The notes below the pieces were generated by a model that was not told where the DNA came from, made no database searches, and worked only from the letters and a program-made list of their open reading frames with translations. Positions 52,485-60,866 of a DNA stretch of 64,000 nucleotides are shown piece by piece. The DNA lies in NCBI GenBank assembly GCA_020060765.1, contig JAGUZQ010000121.1, forward strand, positions 19,565 to 83,564, read 5' to 3'. Within the stretch, counting starts at the first letter, position 1. Every line of letters begins with the position of its first letter. A program made the position numbers and the translations under genes. Source of the stretch: Planctomycetota bacterium. Its GTDB lineage: Bacteria; Planctomycetota; SZUA-567.

Positions 52485-53933
52485 TCACAGCACTTGCATT
52501 TTGCGGCACCAGTAAATCTGCTGGCCAATGCGGCCGATCATGTTTTCGATTTCCTCGTTGCCGCGGTCGTTCTTCTGCGCTTTTTCAAAATAGCTCTTTG
52601 CCTCTTCCAGCACGGTGATAGCTTGCTTGTATAGCTTGGTTCCTTCCTTGGCGATTTCAGCATTGCGACCTTCGTTTGCCAGATCCATGCCAGTGCGGAA
52701 AGTTTTGACGCCCTTGCCTATGTTCTCCATGTCTTTGCCTTCGAACATCCGGATGCTGTTGCCACCGCCGCCGGTGCCGACCAGATCGCCTTCGTCGTTT
52801 TCCGGTTCCTGGCGGCTTTCGGTTTTAGCCGACGCGGCAGGGGCTTTTTTCTTTTTGAGATCTTCGTCCATCTGCGCGAGCTGCTCCTGTTTCTTACGCA
52901 ACGATTCTGCTTTGGACGCCAGGTTCTGTTGCTGCATTTCTTCCTGGATTTCCTTCGCGCGGGCAGCCATCTTGGTATCGCCGTATTTCTCGAAAATCTC
53001 GTTGAACTTGCCGTTGCCGCGCGCGACGATGCCGACGCTGTAATACCACGCACCCGCCTTGAGTAACTGGTAGGCCTGGTGTTCCTTCACCGTAACGCCC
53101 AGGTTGGGGTCAAGCTCGTAGGCTTCTTTGAGCAGGTCGGTGCCTTCGGTGGAAAAGCTGTTGCGCAGATATTCCACCGCCAGCAGGTAATAAGACAAGC
53201 CGTCGCGGGAAGTGGAAATCTTCTTGCGCAGCAGCGCGTCTTTAAGTTCCTTCGCGCGGGTTTCTCCGGAAATGGGGGTCATGGTTTCTATTTCGGAGCG
53301 CTTCAGCTCGGTGCCGATGCCGTCCATCACCACCTTGACCAATTGCGGGCTTTGGCTAGTCACCTTGCCTTTGAAGGTGCCGCCGAGTTTGAGTTTTATT
53401 TCGTAGAGGTCGGCGGCGTCGGCGGCCAGAACGGAGATTTTCACGTCTTTGGTCAATTCATTGAACAAGCGGCAGGCATCGGCGATTTTTTTCACGCCTT
53501 CGATATCTTTTTCCGGCGCGGGGGAGGTCAGCGCTTTGGCGTAAAAATCCGCGGCCTTGCCGTATTTCGCGGATTTCAGCGCCACCTTGCCAGCTTCGAC
53601 ATTTTCAATAAATTGCAGACTGCGTTCGGTCACTGCCGCGCTTCTGGCCGCGCCGAATGCGGAGCTTTTTTTTTCCACGGCATCGCGCAGATTCAGATCA
53701 GAGCCGGGCGCGCCGTCTGCTTCGCCGAGAGTCTTCCGATTGAAATTTTTATCCTTATCGGCGTTGGTGGCAGGAGCGATACCGTTGTTGGCTGGCTGGG
53801 GATTTAGCAGATTATAGACTGGCTTGATTCCCAACACTATCGCGCCGACGACGATGCCGCCGATGATGGGCAACATCAGGCCGGAGGGTTTTTTCCCTGC
53901 CGGTGTTCCATTTTGGCGTTCGCGCTTGGCCAT
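52485..53933 (-). CDS. Membrane-anchored TPR/helical-repeat protein, unknown
   Basis: About 482 residues from the ATG at 53933 (AAAGGATGTCTC before it). A single N-terminal membrane helix (GLMLPIIGGIVVGAIVLGI) is followed by a low-complexity linker. TPR-like helices (EAGKVALKSAKYGKAADFYAKAL, YYLLAVEYLRNSFSTEGTDLLKEAYELDPNL) come next. A coiled coil (about 330-375, EEMQQQNLASKAESLRKKQEQ), a Glu/Asp/Gly-rich linker and a final helical repeat complete it. The bulk would be periplasmic or cytoplasmic depending on topology. It is monocistronic with its own terminator. No family is recognised. Confidence 0.7.
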   Translation of the reverse strand: MAKRERQNGTPAGKKPSGLMLPIIGGIVVGAIVLGIKPVYNLLNPQPANNGIAPATNADKDKNFNRKTLGEADGAPGSDLNLRDAVEKKSSAFGAARSAAVTERSLQFIENVEAGKVALKSAKYGKAADFYAKALTSPAPEKDIEGVKKIADACRLFNELTKDVKISVLAADAADLYEIKLKLGGTFKGKVTSQSPQLVKVVMDGIGTELKRSEIETMTPISGETRAKELKDALLRKKISTSRDGLSYYLLAVEYLRNSFSTEGTDLLKEAYELDPNLGVTVKEHQAYQLLKAGAWYYSVGIVARGNGKFNEIFEKYGDTKMAARAKEIQEEMQQQNLASKAESLRKKQEQLAQMDEDLKKKKAPAASAKTESRQEPENDEGDLVGTGGGGNSIRMFEGKDMENIGKGVKTFRTGMDLANEGRNAEIAKEGTKLYKQAITVLEEAKSYFEKAQKNDRGNEEIENMIGRIGQQIYWCRKMQVL

Positions 53934-54139
53934 GAGACATCCTTTCAAGCTTTCGTTGAAATCAACCGCTATCGCCAGACCCGTTCGCCTGGCAAATGAC
54001 AGTATACAAACCCTGATAGGAATATATACGTTTTATACTGAAAAAAGTTCTGCCAATTTTGCAAAAATCCTGAAAAAAATGATCATCTGAACTATAGCTT
54101 GATTTCGCCTGCTGGCAAGAAAAAATTGCGGATAGGTTG

Positions 54140-55279
54140 TTACACCAGCTCTGCCAACACGCTGTCGGCCACCGGCAGGGCTTTTTCGGTCAGGAACAGG
54201 CGTTCGTGATTGTCGCTCCAGGCGAGCCACCCTGTCCGTACCAGAGGTGTGATCTCCTGGCCCAGCGCTTTCATCAGCTCCGCGCCGGTACGCGCACGGA
54301 ATTCCCGCAGGTTGATTCCCGCCGCAAGCCGCAACCAGATCACCGTAAGTTCCCGCAGATATTTTTCCGGCGGCAACTTTTCCCGGAAAACGCAGGCCGA
54401 TCCTTCCAGTTGCAGCTTGTTGACATATTCCTCCAGGTCGCAGGTATTGGCAAACCGTTCCTGCCCGACATGCGAATGCGCCGCCAGCCCCAGGCCGAAA
54501 TATTCACCACCCTTCCAGTAATTCAGGTTATGCCGACACTCGTGGCCGAGGCGGGCGAAGTTGCTGATTTCGTAGCGCATCAGCCCGGCGGCGGGAAAAA
54601 ACTCGCCAGTCATGTCGAACAGATCGCGCTCCTCATCCTCGGTCAGCGGCGTGATTTTGCCAGCTTCCCGCAGCTGTTCCAGCGGCGAACCGCTTTCATA
54701 CGAAAGGCAGTAAGCCGAAATATGCTCGACGCCCAGCGCAACCGCTTTCTCCATGTCCCTGCCCCAGTCGCATGGCGTCTGTCCCGGCCAGCCGAAAATC
54801 AGATCCAGGCTGATGTTGTCAAAACCGGCTTCCCGCGCCATGGCGATGGCGTCCTCGGTCTGCCTGACGTTGTGCGTTCTTCCTAGAATTTGCAAACCCT
54901 TTTCACAAAATGTCTGACAACCGATACTGAGACGGTTCACCCCCGCTGTCCGCAACAACATCAGCTTGTCCATGGTCAGCGTGCCGGGGTTGGCTTCGAC
55001 CGTGAATTCACACCCCGGTGCCTTGCACTCGCCAGACAACAACACCAGCCACTTTTCTATCTCTTTCAGGGAAAGACAGGTGGGAGTGCCGCCGCCTATA
55101 TAAATGCTTTCCAATTTATTCGAATAAACCAGATGCTCAAATTCAATAGTCAACGCGTCCAGATAACGAGAAATATCCGCTTGTTTCTGGATATAACTGG
55201 TAAAAGTGCAGTAATTGCAACGGCTCAGGCAAAAAGGAATATGAAGATATAACGCGGAGGATGAACTGGCCGGAGCCAT
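54140..55279 (-). CDS. hemW: HemW-like radical SAM protein (heme chaperone)
   Basis: A 380-residue radical SAM enzyme-like protein. The 4Fe-4S motif is IPFCLSRCNYC (CxxxCxxC) near residue 20, preceded by LYLHIPF. IYIGGGTPTCLSLKEIE, VEANPGTLT and LSIGCQTF follow, with SLDLIFGWPGQT and the HemW C-terminal domain after them. HemW lacks coproporphyrinogen oxidase activity and delivers heme; the absence of the extra N-terminal HemN region favours HemW. The ATG at 55279 overlaps the hisB stop (TGATG); a GTG one codon upstream is possible. Last gene of a three-gene operon. Confidence 0.92.
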   Translation of the reverse strand: MAPASSSSALYLHIPFCLSRCNYCTFTSYIQKQADISRYLDALTIEFEHLVYSNKLESIYIGGGTPTCLSLKEIEKWLVLLSGECKAPGCEFTVEANPGTLTMDKLMLLRTAGVNRLSIGCQTFCEKGLQILGRTHNVRQTEDAIAMAREAGFDNISLDLIFGWPGQTPCDWGRDMEKAVALGVEHISAYCLSYESGSPLEQLREAGKITPLTEDEERDLFDMTGEFFPAAGLMRYEISNFARLGHECRHNLNYWKGGEYFGLGLAAHSHVGQERFANTCDLEEYVNKLQLEGSACVFREKLPPEKYLRELTVIWLRLAAGINLREFRARTGAELMKALGQEITPLVRTGWLAWSDNHERLFLTEKALPVADSVLAELV

Positions 55280-55869
55280 CACAACACACCCTTGCTGGAG
55301 GGAATGCCTTTTTCGCGGGAATCAGGAGAAACAGCTTCGCGCAGGGCGCGGCCGGTGCCTTTGAACACAGCTTCGAGACAATGATGGGGATCGCTTCCCG
55401 CCAGCAAATCGACGTGAAGATTAATCCCGGCGTTCACACATAGTGCCCGTAAAAATTCTCGCGCCAGACAGGTATCGAAAGTGCCGACAGTCTCGGTTGG
55501 CAAAGCCACCCGGTATTCCAGGTGCGGCCGTCCCGACAAATCCAGCGCCACCCGTGCCAAAGCTTCCTCCATTGGCAGCAGCATGGATCCGTAGCGGCAG
55601 ATGCCTTTCTTGTCGCCCAGGGCTTTTGCCAGCGCCTGTCCCAGGCATATGCCTACATCCTCGACTGTGTGGTGGCCGTCTACTTCGATATCGCCAGCAG
55701 CGGTGATTTCCGCATTGATCAGGGCGTGTCGGCATAGCAGGGTCAGCATGTGATCGAAAAACCCGACGCCGGTATTTATCCTGACCTCGCCGCAGCCGTC
55801 AAGATCCAGGCGCAATCTGATGTCGGTTTCATTGGTCTTGCGGGAGATTTCCGCCGTGCGCGCGCCCAT
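55279..55869 (-). CDS. hisB: Imidazoleglycerol-phosphate dehydratase
   Basis: A 196-residue monofunctional HisB that dehydrates imidazole glycerol phosphate in histidine synthesis. It shows RINTGVGFFDHMLTLLCRHA, DGHHTVEDVGICLGQAL and DPHHCLEAVFKGTGRALREA, the two His-rich manganese-binding motifs. Length is that of the single-domain enzyme, with no phosphatase domain. It is not with other his genes: it lies between a membrane TPR protein gene (11 bp upstream) and hemW (overlapping). Confidence 0.95.
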   Translation of the reverse strand: MGARTAEISRKTNETDIRLRLDLDGCGEVRINTGVGFFDHMLTLLCRHALINAEITAAGDIEVDGHHTVEDVGICLGQALAKALGDKKGICRYGSMLLPMEEALARVALDLSGRPHLEYRVALPTETVGTFDTCLAREFLRALCVNAGINLHVDLLAGSDPHHCLEAVFKGTGRALREAVSPDSREKGIPSSKGVL

Positions 55870-55880
55870 GACTTTCCTTG

Positions 55881-56819
55881 CTATTTGGCTTCCGGTTTAG
55901 CCTCTTCCTTTTTTTCCTCAGGTTTTGCGGCTGGAGTGGCTCCCGCTTTTTCTCCGGCTGCTTTCTTGCCTTCCGCCTGAGTTTTTTCTTCTTCGAGTTT
56001 TTTCGCGGCGGCTTCGGCGGCGGCTTTTTCGTCTGCCACTTTCTTCGCTTCATCCAGCGCTTTTTTCTCCGCTTCCGGCATGACGAACTGCACGCCGTTG
56101 GGATTTTCCAGGCGATCCTTCACGATGACGTAACCGTTAGAAGCGGTTTCGACAAAAGGATAAAACCAGTTGGAGGAGCGACCTACCTGCTTGACGTCGA
56201 GAAAACGTTCGCGCGCTTTTTCCAGTTTGGCTTCGACAGCCGACTTTTCGGTAGCTGTTTCCGCTTCGCGCAGCCAGGTGAAAGCCAGCGTCAGATTCGC
56301 CTCTGATTCAAGATATTTCGCTCCGCTCTTCAGCACTGTCTCGACCTGCGCGCGGGCTTCGGCAGCCTTGCCTTCGGCCAGCAGCACCTTGGCCAGCGAC
56401 AGCCGCACCTGTGAAGCGAAAAAGTGGTTGGGGAAACGCTGCAGGAAAAGTTTCGCCGCCGCCTCGGATTTGTCGAACATGCTTTTGTTGTAATTCTCCG
56501 TCAGTTCGCGCATGCAGGAATAGAACCCGGCATTGGCTTCGGGATTTTCCTCGCGAGCTTTTACCAGGCGTTCGACCAGCTTGTCGTCGGCCAGTTCCTC
56601 GGATTCGTACTCTGCGCGGAAGTTGGCTTCCCACGCTTTTTCCTCGGCCTTATCCTGCACGTGCGCAGCGACGGCGTAAAGCACGAGCGCGCCGATGATG
56701 ACGACGACGGCAACAATGATTTCCCGCCAGAAATACTCCAGCTTTTTCACCACCGGTTCCAGAATATGGGCAACTTCTTCTTCGTGGTGATGGGTTTCGG
56801 TCTGCAGATTCTCAGGCAT
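55881..56819 (-). CDS. YfgM-like membrane TPR protein
   Basis: A 312-residue protein. After a His-rich start (ETHHHEEEVAH) comes a single membrane helix (EIIVAVVVIIGALVLYAVAAH, about 35-55). Helical TPR-like repeats (about 75-210: FYSCMRELTENYNKSMFDKSEAAAKLFLQRFPNHFFASQVRLSLAKVLL) follow. The end is a low-complexity Lys/Ala/Glu/Pro tail of about 70 residues. The layout matches YfgM, an inner-membrane partner of the Sec translocon and periplasmic chaperones. GAGGATC precedes the ATG. First gene of an operon with hisB and hemW. Confidence 0.75.
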   Translation of the reverse strand: MPENLQTETHHHEEEVAHILEPVVKKLEYFWREIIVAVVVIIGALVLYAVAAHVQDKAEEKAWEANFRAEYESEELADDKLVERLVKAREENPEANAGFYSCMRELTENYNKSMFDKSEAAAKLFLQRFPNHFFASQVRLSLAKVLLAEGKAAEARAQVETVLKSGAKYLESEANLTLAFTWLREAETATEKSAVEAKLEKARERFLDVKQVGRSSNWFYPFVETASNGYVIVKDRLENPNGVQFVMPEAEKKALDEAKKVADEKAAAEAAAKKLEEEKTQAEGKKAAGEKAGATPAAKPEEKKEEAKPEAK

Positions 56820-57174
56820 TCGCGGATCCTCATAGCGTTAATAAAGAAAATACGCGCCTGGGTGGCGCGCGTGCAAATAATTATAGTGTTCCCGCGAAGA
56901 CGGTCAAGAAAAATGTGTGTGCCGCACAGGCATATTCCAGGCAAGCGCATAAGGGATTGATTGAGGAATGGCAGACTGGCTTATTGGCTTAGTACAGCGC
57001 CTCGCAAAGAAGGGGGCAGACGCAATATATATTCTCCCCCTTTCAGGGAGAGTTAGAGGGGAAAGGCTTTCACCCCTCCTAACCTCCCCTGGAAGGAGAG
57101 GAATTATTGCTCACTTACTTACGGGGCGCTGTCCTAAGCCATTCTGCCATTCAGCCCAACAACCACAGAAAGAT
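56820..57174. repeat. Gene-free stretch with two repeat families
   Basis: No gene is supported. At 56918-56955 lies a copy of the GTGCCGCAC...GCAAGCGCAT family also seen near 15808-15850 and within 20141-20345. A composite CTCCCCC/GGGGAG inverted element lies at 57031-57108. The promoter of the minus-strand operon must lie near 56830-56900, but no clear match was found. Confidence 0.55.
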
Positions 57175-57203
57175 TTGACAACTTTTGCGGAATGCGTTAG
57201 GAT
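57175..57203 (+). promoter_or_regulatory. Sigma-70-type promoter of the secreted peptidase-like gene
   Basis: A consensus TTGACA and TAGGAT are 17 bp apart. The -10 ends 57 bp before the GTG start at 57261. Confidence 0.65.
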
Positions 57204-57260
57204 AATTATGGGCAAAGAAGAATTCTGATTTTGATATCTGATATAGTAGGAGGTGTTACA

Positions 57261-58253
57261 GTGAATCGGAAGATATGTGTTTTAGGAATTCCTTTTCTCG
57301 CTGGTTTCTTTCTCTTCGTCTCCGCGTATACCTGCGCGGAAGGGGGATATATAAAGAAATGGATGTGGGATAAAAAGGAGTTGAAAGCGATCGAGAAGAT
57401 CGAGGCGGCGGTGGAGGAAAAGGATGGGTATCAGACCTATGAAACCAAATATTGGATTGTAAAGACCGATATCGACAAGCGTTTCACCGCCGAGACTGCG
57501 ATGTTCATGGATATTTTTTGTGATATTTTCCGGGAAATTTTCGATTTCAAAACCGGTTGCGAGGTTGAAATCAAACCGGAAATGATCGTCTGGGATAGCG
57601 GCGACAAATATATGCAGTACCGCGGTATTCCCGGCAGCCGGGGAGTGTTCATGCACCAGCAGGACGGCAAGGGCGGGTTCCAGATTTTCGGGCTTTATAC
57701 CTATATGGAAAAAGAACGCCTGTTGCAGTTCAAGAACTGCTACCTGCCGGTTATTACCCATGAAGGCACCCACGCGATGCTTCAGACCATCATGGGTAAA
57801 AAACGTCTCCCGGTCTGGCTGAACGAAGGGTTCGCCACCTTTTACGAATACTGGGACTACCGCTCCGGCGCCAGCCCCAGCGGTAGCAAGGCCAAGGATA
57901 AAAAAGCCCGCAACACCCGTCGGACAGTTTCCCCTACCAGCCGGGAACTGCGCAAGGGCATCCAGAATTACCACGGCGGGCAATATCCTCCCCTCAGTTA
58001 CCTGACCGGTTTGGTGACGCATAAGGAATGGGATGTGGACGGCATGGGCGACAATACCCGCTACCACTATAACCTCTCCGAAAGTTTCATCGACTTCATG
58101 CACACGGATAAGAAAGGCAAGAAGCTGATCCAGGACATGATCATGCGCGTGGCCAAGGACGAGTCGCCGCTGACCGACGAGGAAATCAAGGAACTGGAAC
58201 CCAGATGGCATAAATTCCTCAAGGAATTCTGGGGCATCAACAGCAAGCAATAA
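57261..58253 (+). CDS. Secreted DUF1570-like metallopeptidase homologue
   Basis: About 330 residues from GTG at 57261, chosen for the AGGAGG seven bases upstream. A signal sequence (ICVLGIPFLAGFFLFVSAYTCA) precedes the mature protein. THEGTHAML (about 166-174) is an HExxH zinc motif. VWLNEGFATFYEYWD, about 17 residues later, supplies the third ligand Glu as in gluzincins and DUF1570 proteins. YHYNLSESFIDFM and the C-terminal helices follow that family. It is probably a secreted or periplasmic peptidase; its target is unknown. Own promoter and terminator. Confidence 0.8.
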   Translation: MNRKICVLGIPFLAGFFLFVSAYTCAEGGYIKKWMWDKKELKAIEKIEAAVEEKDGYQTYETKYWIVKTDIDKRFTAETAMFMDIFCDIFREIFDFKTGCEVEIKPEMIVWDSGDKYMQYRGIPGSRGVFMHQQDGKGGFQIFGLYTYMEKERLLQFKNCYLPVITHEGTHAMLQTIMGKKRLPVWLNEGFATFYEYWDYRSGASPSGSKAKDKKARNTRRTVSPTSRELRKGIQNYHGGQYPPLSYLTGLVTHKEWDVDGMGDNTRYHYNLSESFIDFMHTDKKGKKLIQDMIMRVAKDESPLTDEEIKELEPRWHKFLKEFWGINSKQ

Positions 58254-58282
58254 GATCGCCTTGGAACTTTATTTCATCCTTT

Positions 58283-58312
58283 ACCCTCTCCGCAAGGAGA
58301 GGGTGTTGTTTT
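58283..58312 (+). terminator. Intrinsic terminator after the DUF1570-like gene
   Basis: A nine-base stem (ACCCTCTCC with GGAGAGGGT) with loop GCAA is followed by the T-rich GTTGTTTT. It begins 29 bp past the stop. Confidence 0.8.
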
Positions 58313-58391
58313 ATCGTGGAAGTGTTGCGGGTGCCGTGGTTGACTTGGCGCGATGACCGGTTATACTTGCAGTTTTGACGAGGCTTTCTTC

Positions 58392-59303
58392 ATGACAAGC
58401 GAACCGGCAGCTCTCCTGATTATCGACGCGCCAAATATTCCGCTGGAGAATTCCCTGCCGCTGTTCCGGGAACTGGGTTATCGCTGCACTTATGTCCCTG
58501 ATGTGGCGGAAATCGTGGGCGCGACTGACACGCCCGAGATTGTAATTTTCAGCGGAGAGTTGCGCGGCGGCGCGCATGGCGAAGACTTCGCGCGCCTGCG
58601 GGAACGCTTTCCCGGCGTACCGCTGGTGGCGGTGGCGCACGTGCGCAGCCTGACAACGGCGATAGACTTTTTCCGCCAGGGAGTTACTGACTATCTGCTC
58701 GCGCCACTGGCGGCGGAGGAAGTTGCACTCCGGTTGGAACTGATTTTCGAGCACCAACAAACCGAACTGGAAGACGAACCTGTCGACGTACCGGTGGAAA
58801 TGCTGACCGTAGAGGAAACGCAAACAGCCAGTCTTCCCGCCGCGCTGGAACAGCAGGAATCGTCAAGCAACCGCGCCCCGGAAGCAACTCCCGGCACTCC
58901 TGCGGTAACTTTCGACCAGGAAAACCTCCCGTGCGGTTTGCTGGTTCTGGATCGGGAAGGAAACCTGCAACAAGCCAACCAGGCCGCTTTGCATTTGTTG
59001 CATTGCGCTGATCTGGCCGGGGCGGAAAAGGGCTTGCGTGAACCGGTGGCTACGTGGGAACCGGTCAGCCTGAACGGGAAAAAAATTTCCGCCAGTTCGT
59101 GGCCGCTGTTTGAAGCCTTGAAAACCAAGACCCGGCGGGAAGCGACCCTGTCCCTGAAATACAGCGGCACCACCCGCGTCTGGCTGCGCCTCGCCGTGCT
59201 GCCGCTGGTGGAAAATAGTAAAGTGACTACCCTCATCGTTACTCTCACCAACGTCACGGAAGAATGCGCCGCCCGCCCCCGCTGCACCGGGGAAAATGCG
59301 TGA
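58392..59303 (+). CDS. Degenerate receiver plus PAS-like domain protein
   Basis: About 303 residues from the ATG at 58392 (GAGG nine bases upstream). Residues 1-120 have the shape of a response-regulator receiver (LLIIDAPNIPL, RGGAHGEDFARLRERFPGVPLVAVAHV, GVTDYLLAPLAAEEV). The phospho-acceptor position reads IFSGEL with no Asp and the conserved Lys is missing, so it cannot be phosphorylated in the usual way. An acidic linker leads to a PAS-like domain (about 185-300: LPCGLLVLDREGNLQQANQAALHLL and LRLAVLPLVENSKVTTLIVTLTNVTEE). There is no kinase or output domain. A sensor or adaptor role is likely. Confidence 0.7.
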   Translation: MTSEPAALLIIDAPNIPLENSLPLFRELGYRCTYVPDVAEIVGATDTPEIVIFSGELRGGAHGEDFARLRERFPGVPLVAVAHVRSLTTAIDFFRQGVTDYLLAPLAAEEVALRLELIFEHQQTELEDEPVDVPVEMLTVEETQTASLPAALEQQESSSNRAPEATPGTPAVTFDQENLPCGLLVLDREGNLQQANQAALHLLHCADLAGAEKGLREPVATWEPVSLNGKKISASSWPLFEALKTKTRREATLSLKYSGTTRVWLRLAVLPLVENSKVTTLIVTLTNVTEECAARPRCTGENA

Positions 59304-59333
59304 TAAGGTACTTGGAAACTACTATTTATCCCT

Positions 59334-59451
59334 GGGTAGCCCCGGTTCTTGAACCGGGGCAAAGCAAGAACCGCTGATGAAAACTTTCGCCGGAAGCTTT
59401 TTGCATTGGTTCTTGCGCTGGCGCGCACAGGTTCGAGAACCTGTGCTACCC
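59334..59451. repeat. Imperfect inverted repeat of about 118 bp with nested hairpins
   Basis: GGGTAGCCCCGGTTCTTGAA at the left and its imperfect complement ending GTGCTACCC at the right, each with an inner palindrome (CCGGTTCTTGAACCGG and ACAGGTTCGAGAACCTGT), plus facing GCAAGAACC segments. The layout is that of a MITE or REP-pair element. A composite CTCCCC/GGGGAG element follows at 59481-59545. The 330-bp gap holds no gene. Confidence 0.7.
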
Positions 59452-59632
59452 TTTGGTATATTTACTTCTTTCCGCGTGCCTTAGAGGGAGTGAGTAGAGG
59501 ATGACACCTACCCCTCCTAACCTCCCCTGGAAGGGGAGGAACTAATCGGCTCGAAATATCTGTTAATATCGCAGCCAACACTACTACTCGGCGGCCTGAC
59601 AATCCGCCACCCGTTAACCTGACCACGCAAAC

Positions 59633-59662
59633 AAAAAAACCCCTCCCGCCAAGGGGAGGGGT
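59633..59662 (-). terminator. Intrinsic terminator after the short flagellin
   Basis: On the minus strand an eight-base stem (ACCCCTCCCC paired with GGGAGGGG) around a short TTGGC loop is followed by TTTTTTTG. It lies about 25 bp past the flagellin stop. Confidence 0.85.
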
Positions 59663-59685
59663 CCATCCCGGGATCGGGGATTTTT

Positions 59686-60537
59686 TTAACCAATCAGATT
59701 CACGGTGTTGGCGACGAAACCGTTACGCACGCCGATGGCGCTGATCACCGCCTGCTGCCGGAGCTGCAGGGAGGTAATGATCGCCGATTCGGTCGCTTCG
59801 TCAGTCTTCATGATCGCGTCTCGCTGGGTGGTGATGTTGGCAAGCTGGTCGGCCAGACGAGTCATGCCAGACGCCATGACATTGTTTTTCAACACGCCAA
59901 TCGCGGCGCTTTCCCTCATCGCTACATCAAGAGCTGCAGAAACTTCCAAGAGCATATCTGCACCTTCGCCACCAACTCGTACACCAGCAAATGCGGTTCC
60001 TGTCGCTGTTAAAGTGTCTACATTGGTAGCGTCGAAATCTGTTGTTCCGACAAGAGCTTTTCCCGAATGTGTTATACCTTGAGCCGCAGTGGTTCCCCAT
60101 TGGTAGGTGTGAGTACCGGAGCTAATATTAGTATTGTTTGCTATCAAAGCTGTGTATTGTTCGTACAACGCAGCTATTTCACCATGATATGTTGCTGCAA
60201 CTTGGGTTTCAGTTGCCAAATCCCCTTCAGCGACATACTTGGTCAGTGCTTCTTTCATGTCCGACAATGTTGAAAGGACATTTGTCATGGCAGTATCTGT
60301 ATCTTCCAGATTCTTCATAGTTTCTGCGTTGAGAAGCTGTTGCTTTTTGATTTCGCTGATATCGCTATTGAGAGTTAATGCTTTGGAAAGACCGATAGGG
60401 TCATCACTTGAACGGCTGATCCGGTTGCCGGATTCCAGCCTTTTCAGACTTTCGTTCAGCGTGCTATCGATCATTTCCAACGCGCGATTCGAACGGGCTA
60501 CGCCGCCGTTAACACTGACATTAATTCCGCCTAACAT
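59686..60537 (-). CDS. Short flagellin
   Basis: A 283-residue flagellin. The N-terminal coiled coil (VARSNRALEMIDSTLNESLKRLESGNRISRSSDDPIGL) and C-terminal coil (LADQLANITTQRDAIMKTDEATESAIITSLQLRQQAVIS) are D1-type. The final VANTVNLIG replaces the usual VLxLL end. The variable middle is only about 90 residues. It is the smallest of three flagellins here and could be a minor or core filament protein; a hook-associated role (FlgL-like) is less likely from length and ends. AAGGAGGAAG precedes the ATG. Structured leader upstream, terminator downstream. Confidence 0.85.
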   Translation of the reverse strand: MLGGINVSVNGGVARSNRALEMIDSTLNESLKRLESGNRISRSSDDPIGLSKALTLNSDISEIKKQQLLNAETMKNLEDTDTAMTNVLSTLSDMKEALTKYVAEGDLATETQVAATYHGEIAALYEQYTALIANNTNISSGTHTYQWGTTAAQGITHSGKALVGTTDFDATNVDTLTATGTAFAGVRVGGEGADMLLEVSAALDVAMRESAAIGVLKNNVMASGMTRLADQLANITTQRDAIMKTDEATESAIITSLQLRQQAVISAIGVRNGFVANTVNLIG

Positions 60538-60660
60538 GATACTTCCTCCTTGAATTTTCCGATTCCCTTCGGCAGCTTCCCTTGCCGCCGACTTGTTTTA
60601 CGCGCCGGGATCCCATCCGTCGCGTCTGCCTGATTTCACGCCCGGCAGCCAGCTCCGTTT
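60538..60660 (-). promoter_or_regulatory. Structured leader of the short flagellin, three hairpins
   Basis: On the minus strand three hairpins follow one another. P1 (60626-60648) is CTGCC/GGCAG with the loop GGGCGTGAAATCA. P2 (60600-60625) is ACGCG/CGCGT, with GATGGGATC in the loop. The third (60571-60589) is GGCGGC-AAGGGAA-GCTGCC. The ribosome binding site AAGGAGG follows. P1 and P2 recur in the non-coding stretch at 63080-63129 with two compensatory base-pair changes in P2. The third hairpin recurs in the large flagellin leader. GGA in the loops suggests CsrA-type control. Confidence 0.65.
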
Positions 60661-60738
60661 CCCATAAGCGTCCCTCCTTATTTATCTCACTCTTAATTTT
60701 ACCTCACGTTTTTTCGTTTGCGAAATAAGTTTTTTGTT

Positions 60739-60866
60739 TGGGTGAACAGGTTGTCGGGTAAATGGGTTGATGGGTCATTCCCGGACAAGCGATTCGAAGA
60801 TTATTACTCTCCCTTTTTCCAATAACCCGTCAGCCCATCCACCCGTTTACCCGTCAACCTGGTTAA
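60739..60866. repeat. Facing AGGTTG-CGGGTAAA-GGG repeats
   Basis: The left arm (AGGTTGTCGGGTAAATGGGT at about 60747) and the right arm read on the other strand (AGGTTGACGGGTAAACGGGT, ending near 60860) are imperfect inverted repeats over about 27 bp. Relatives occur between the parS sites (63362-63690). They lie between the second and third flagellin genes. Confidence 0.6.

Noticed and set aside
60538..60660. c-di-GMP-I riboswitch in the flagellin leader
   Set aside because: The conserved GGGCAAACC and GGGACGCAAAGCC elements are missing; only a vague resemblance in GGGCGT.
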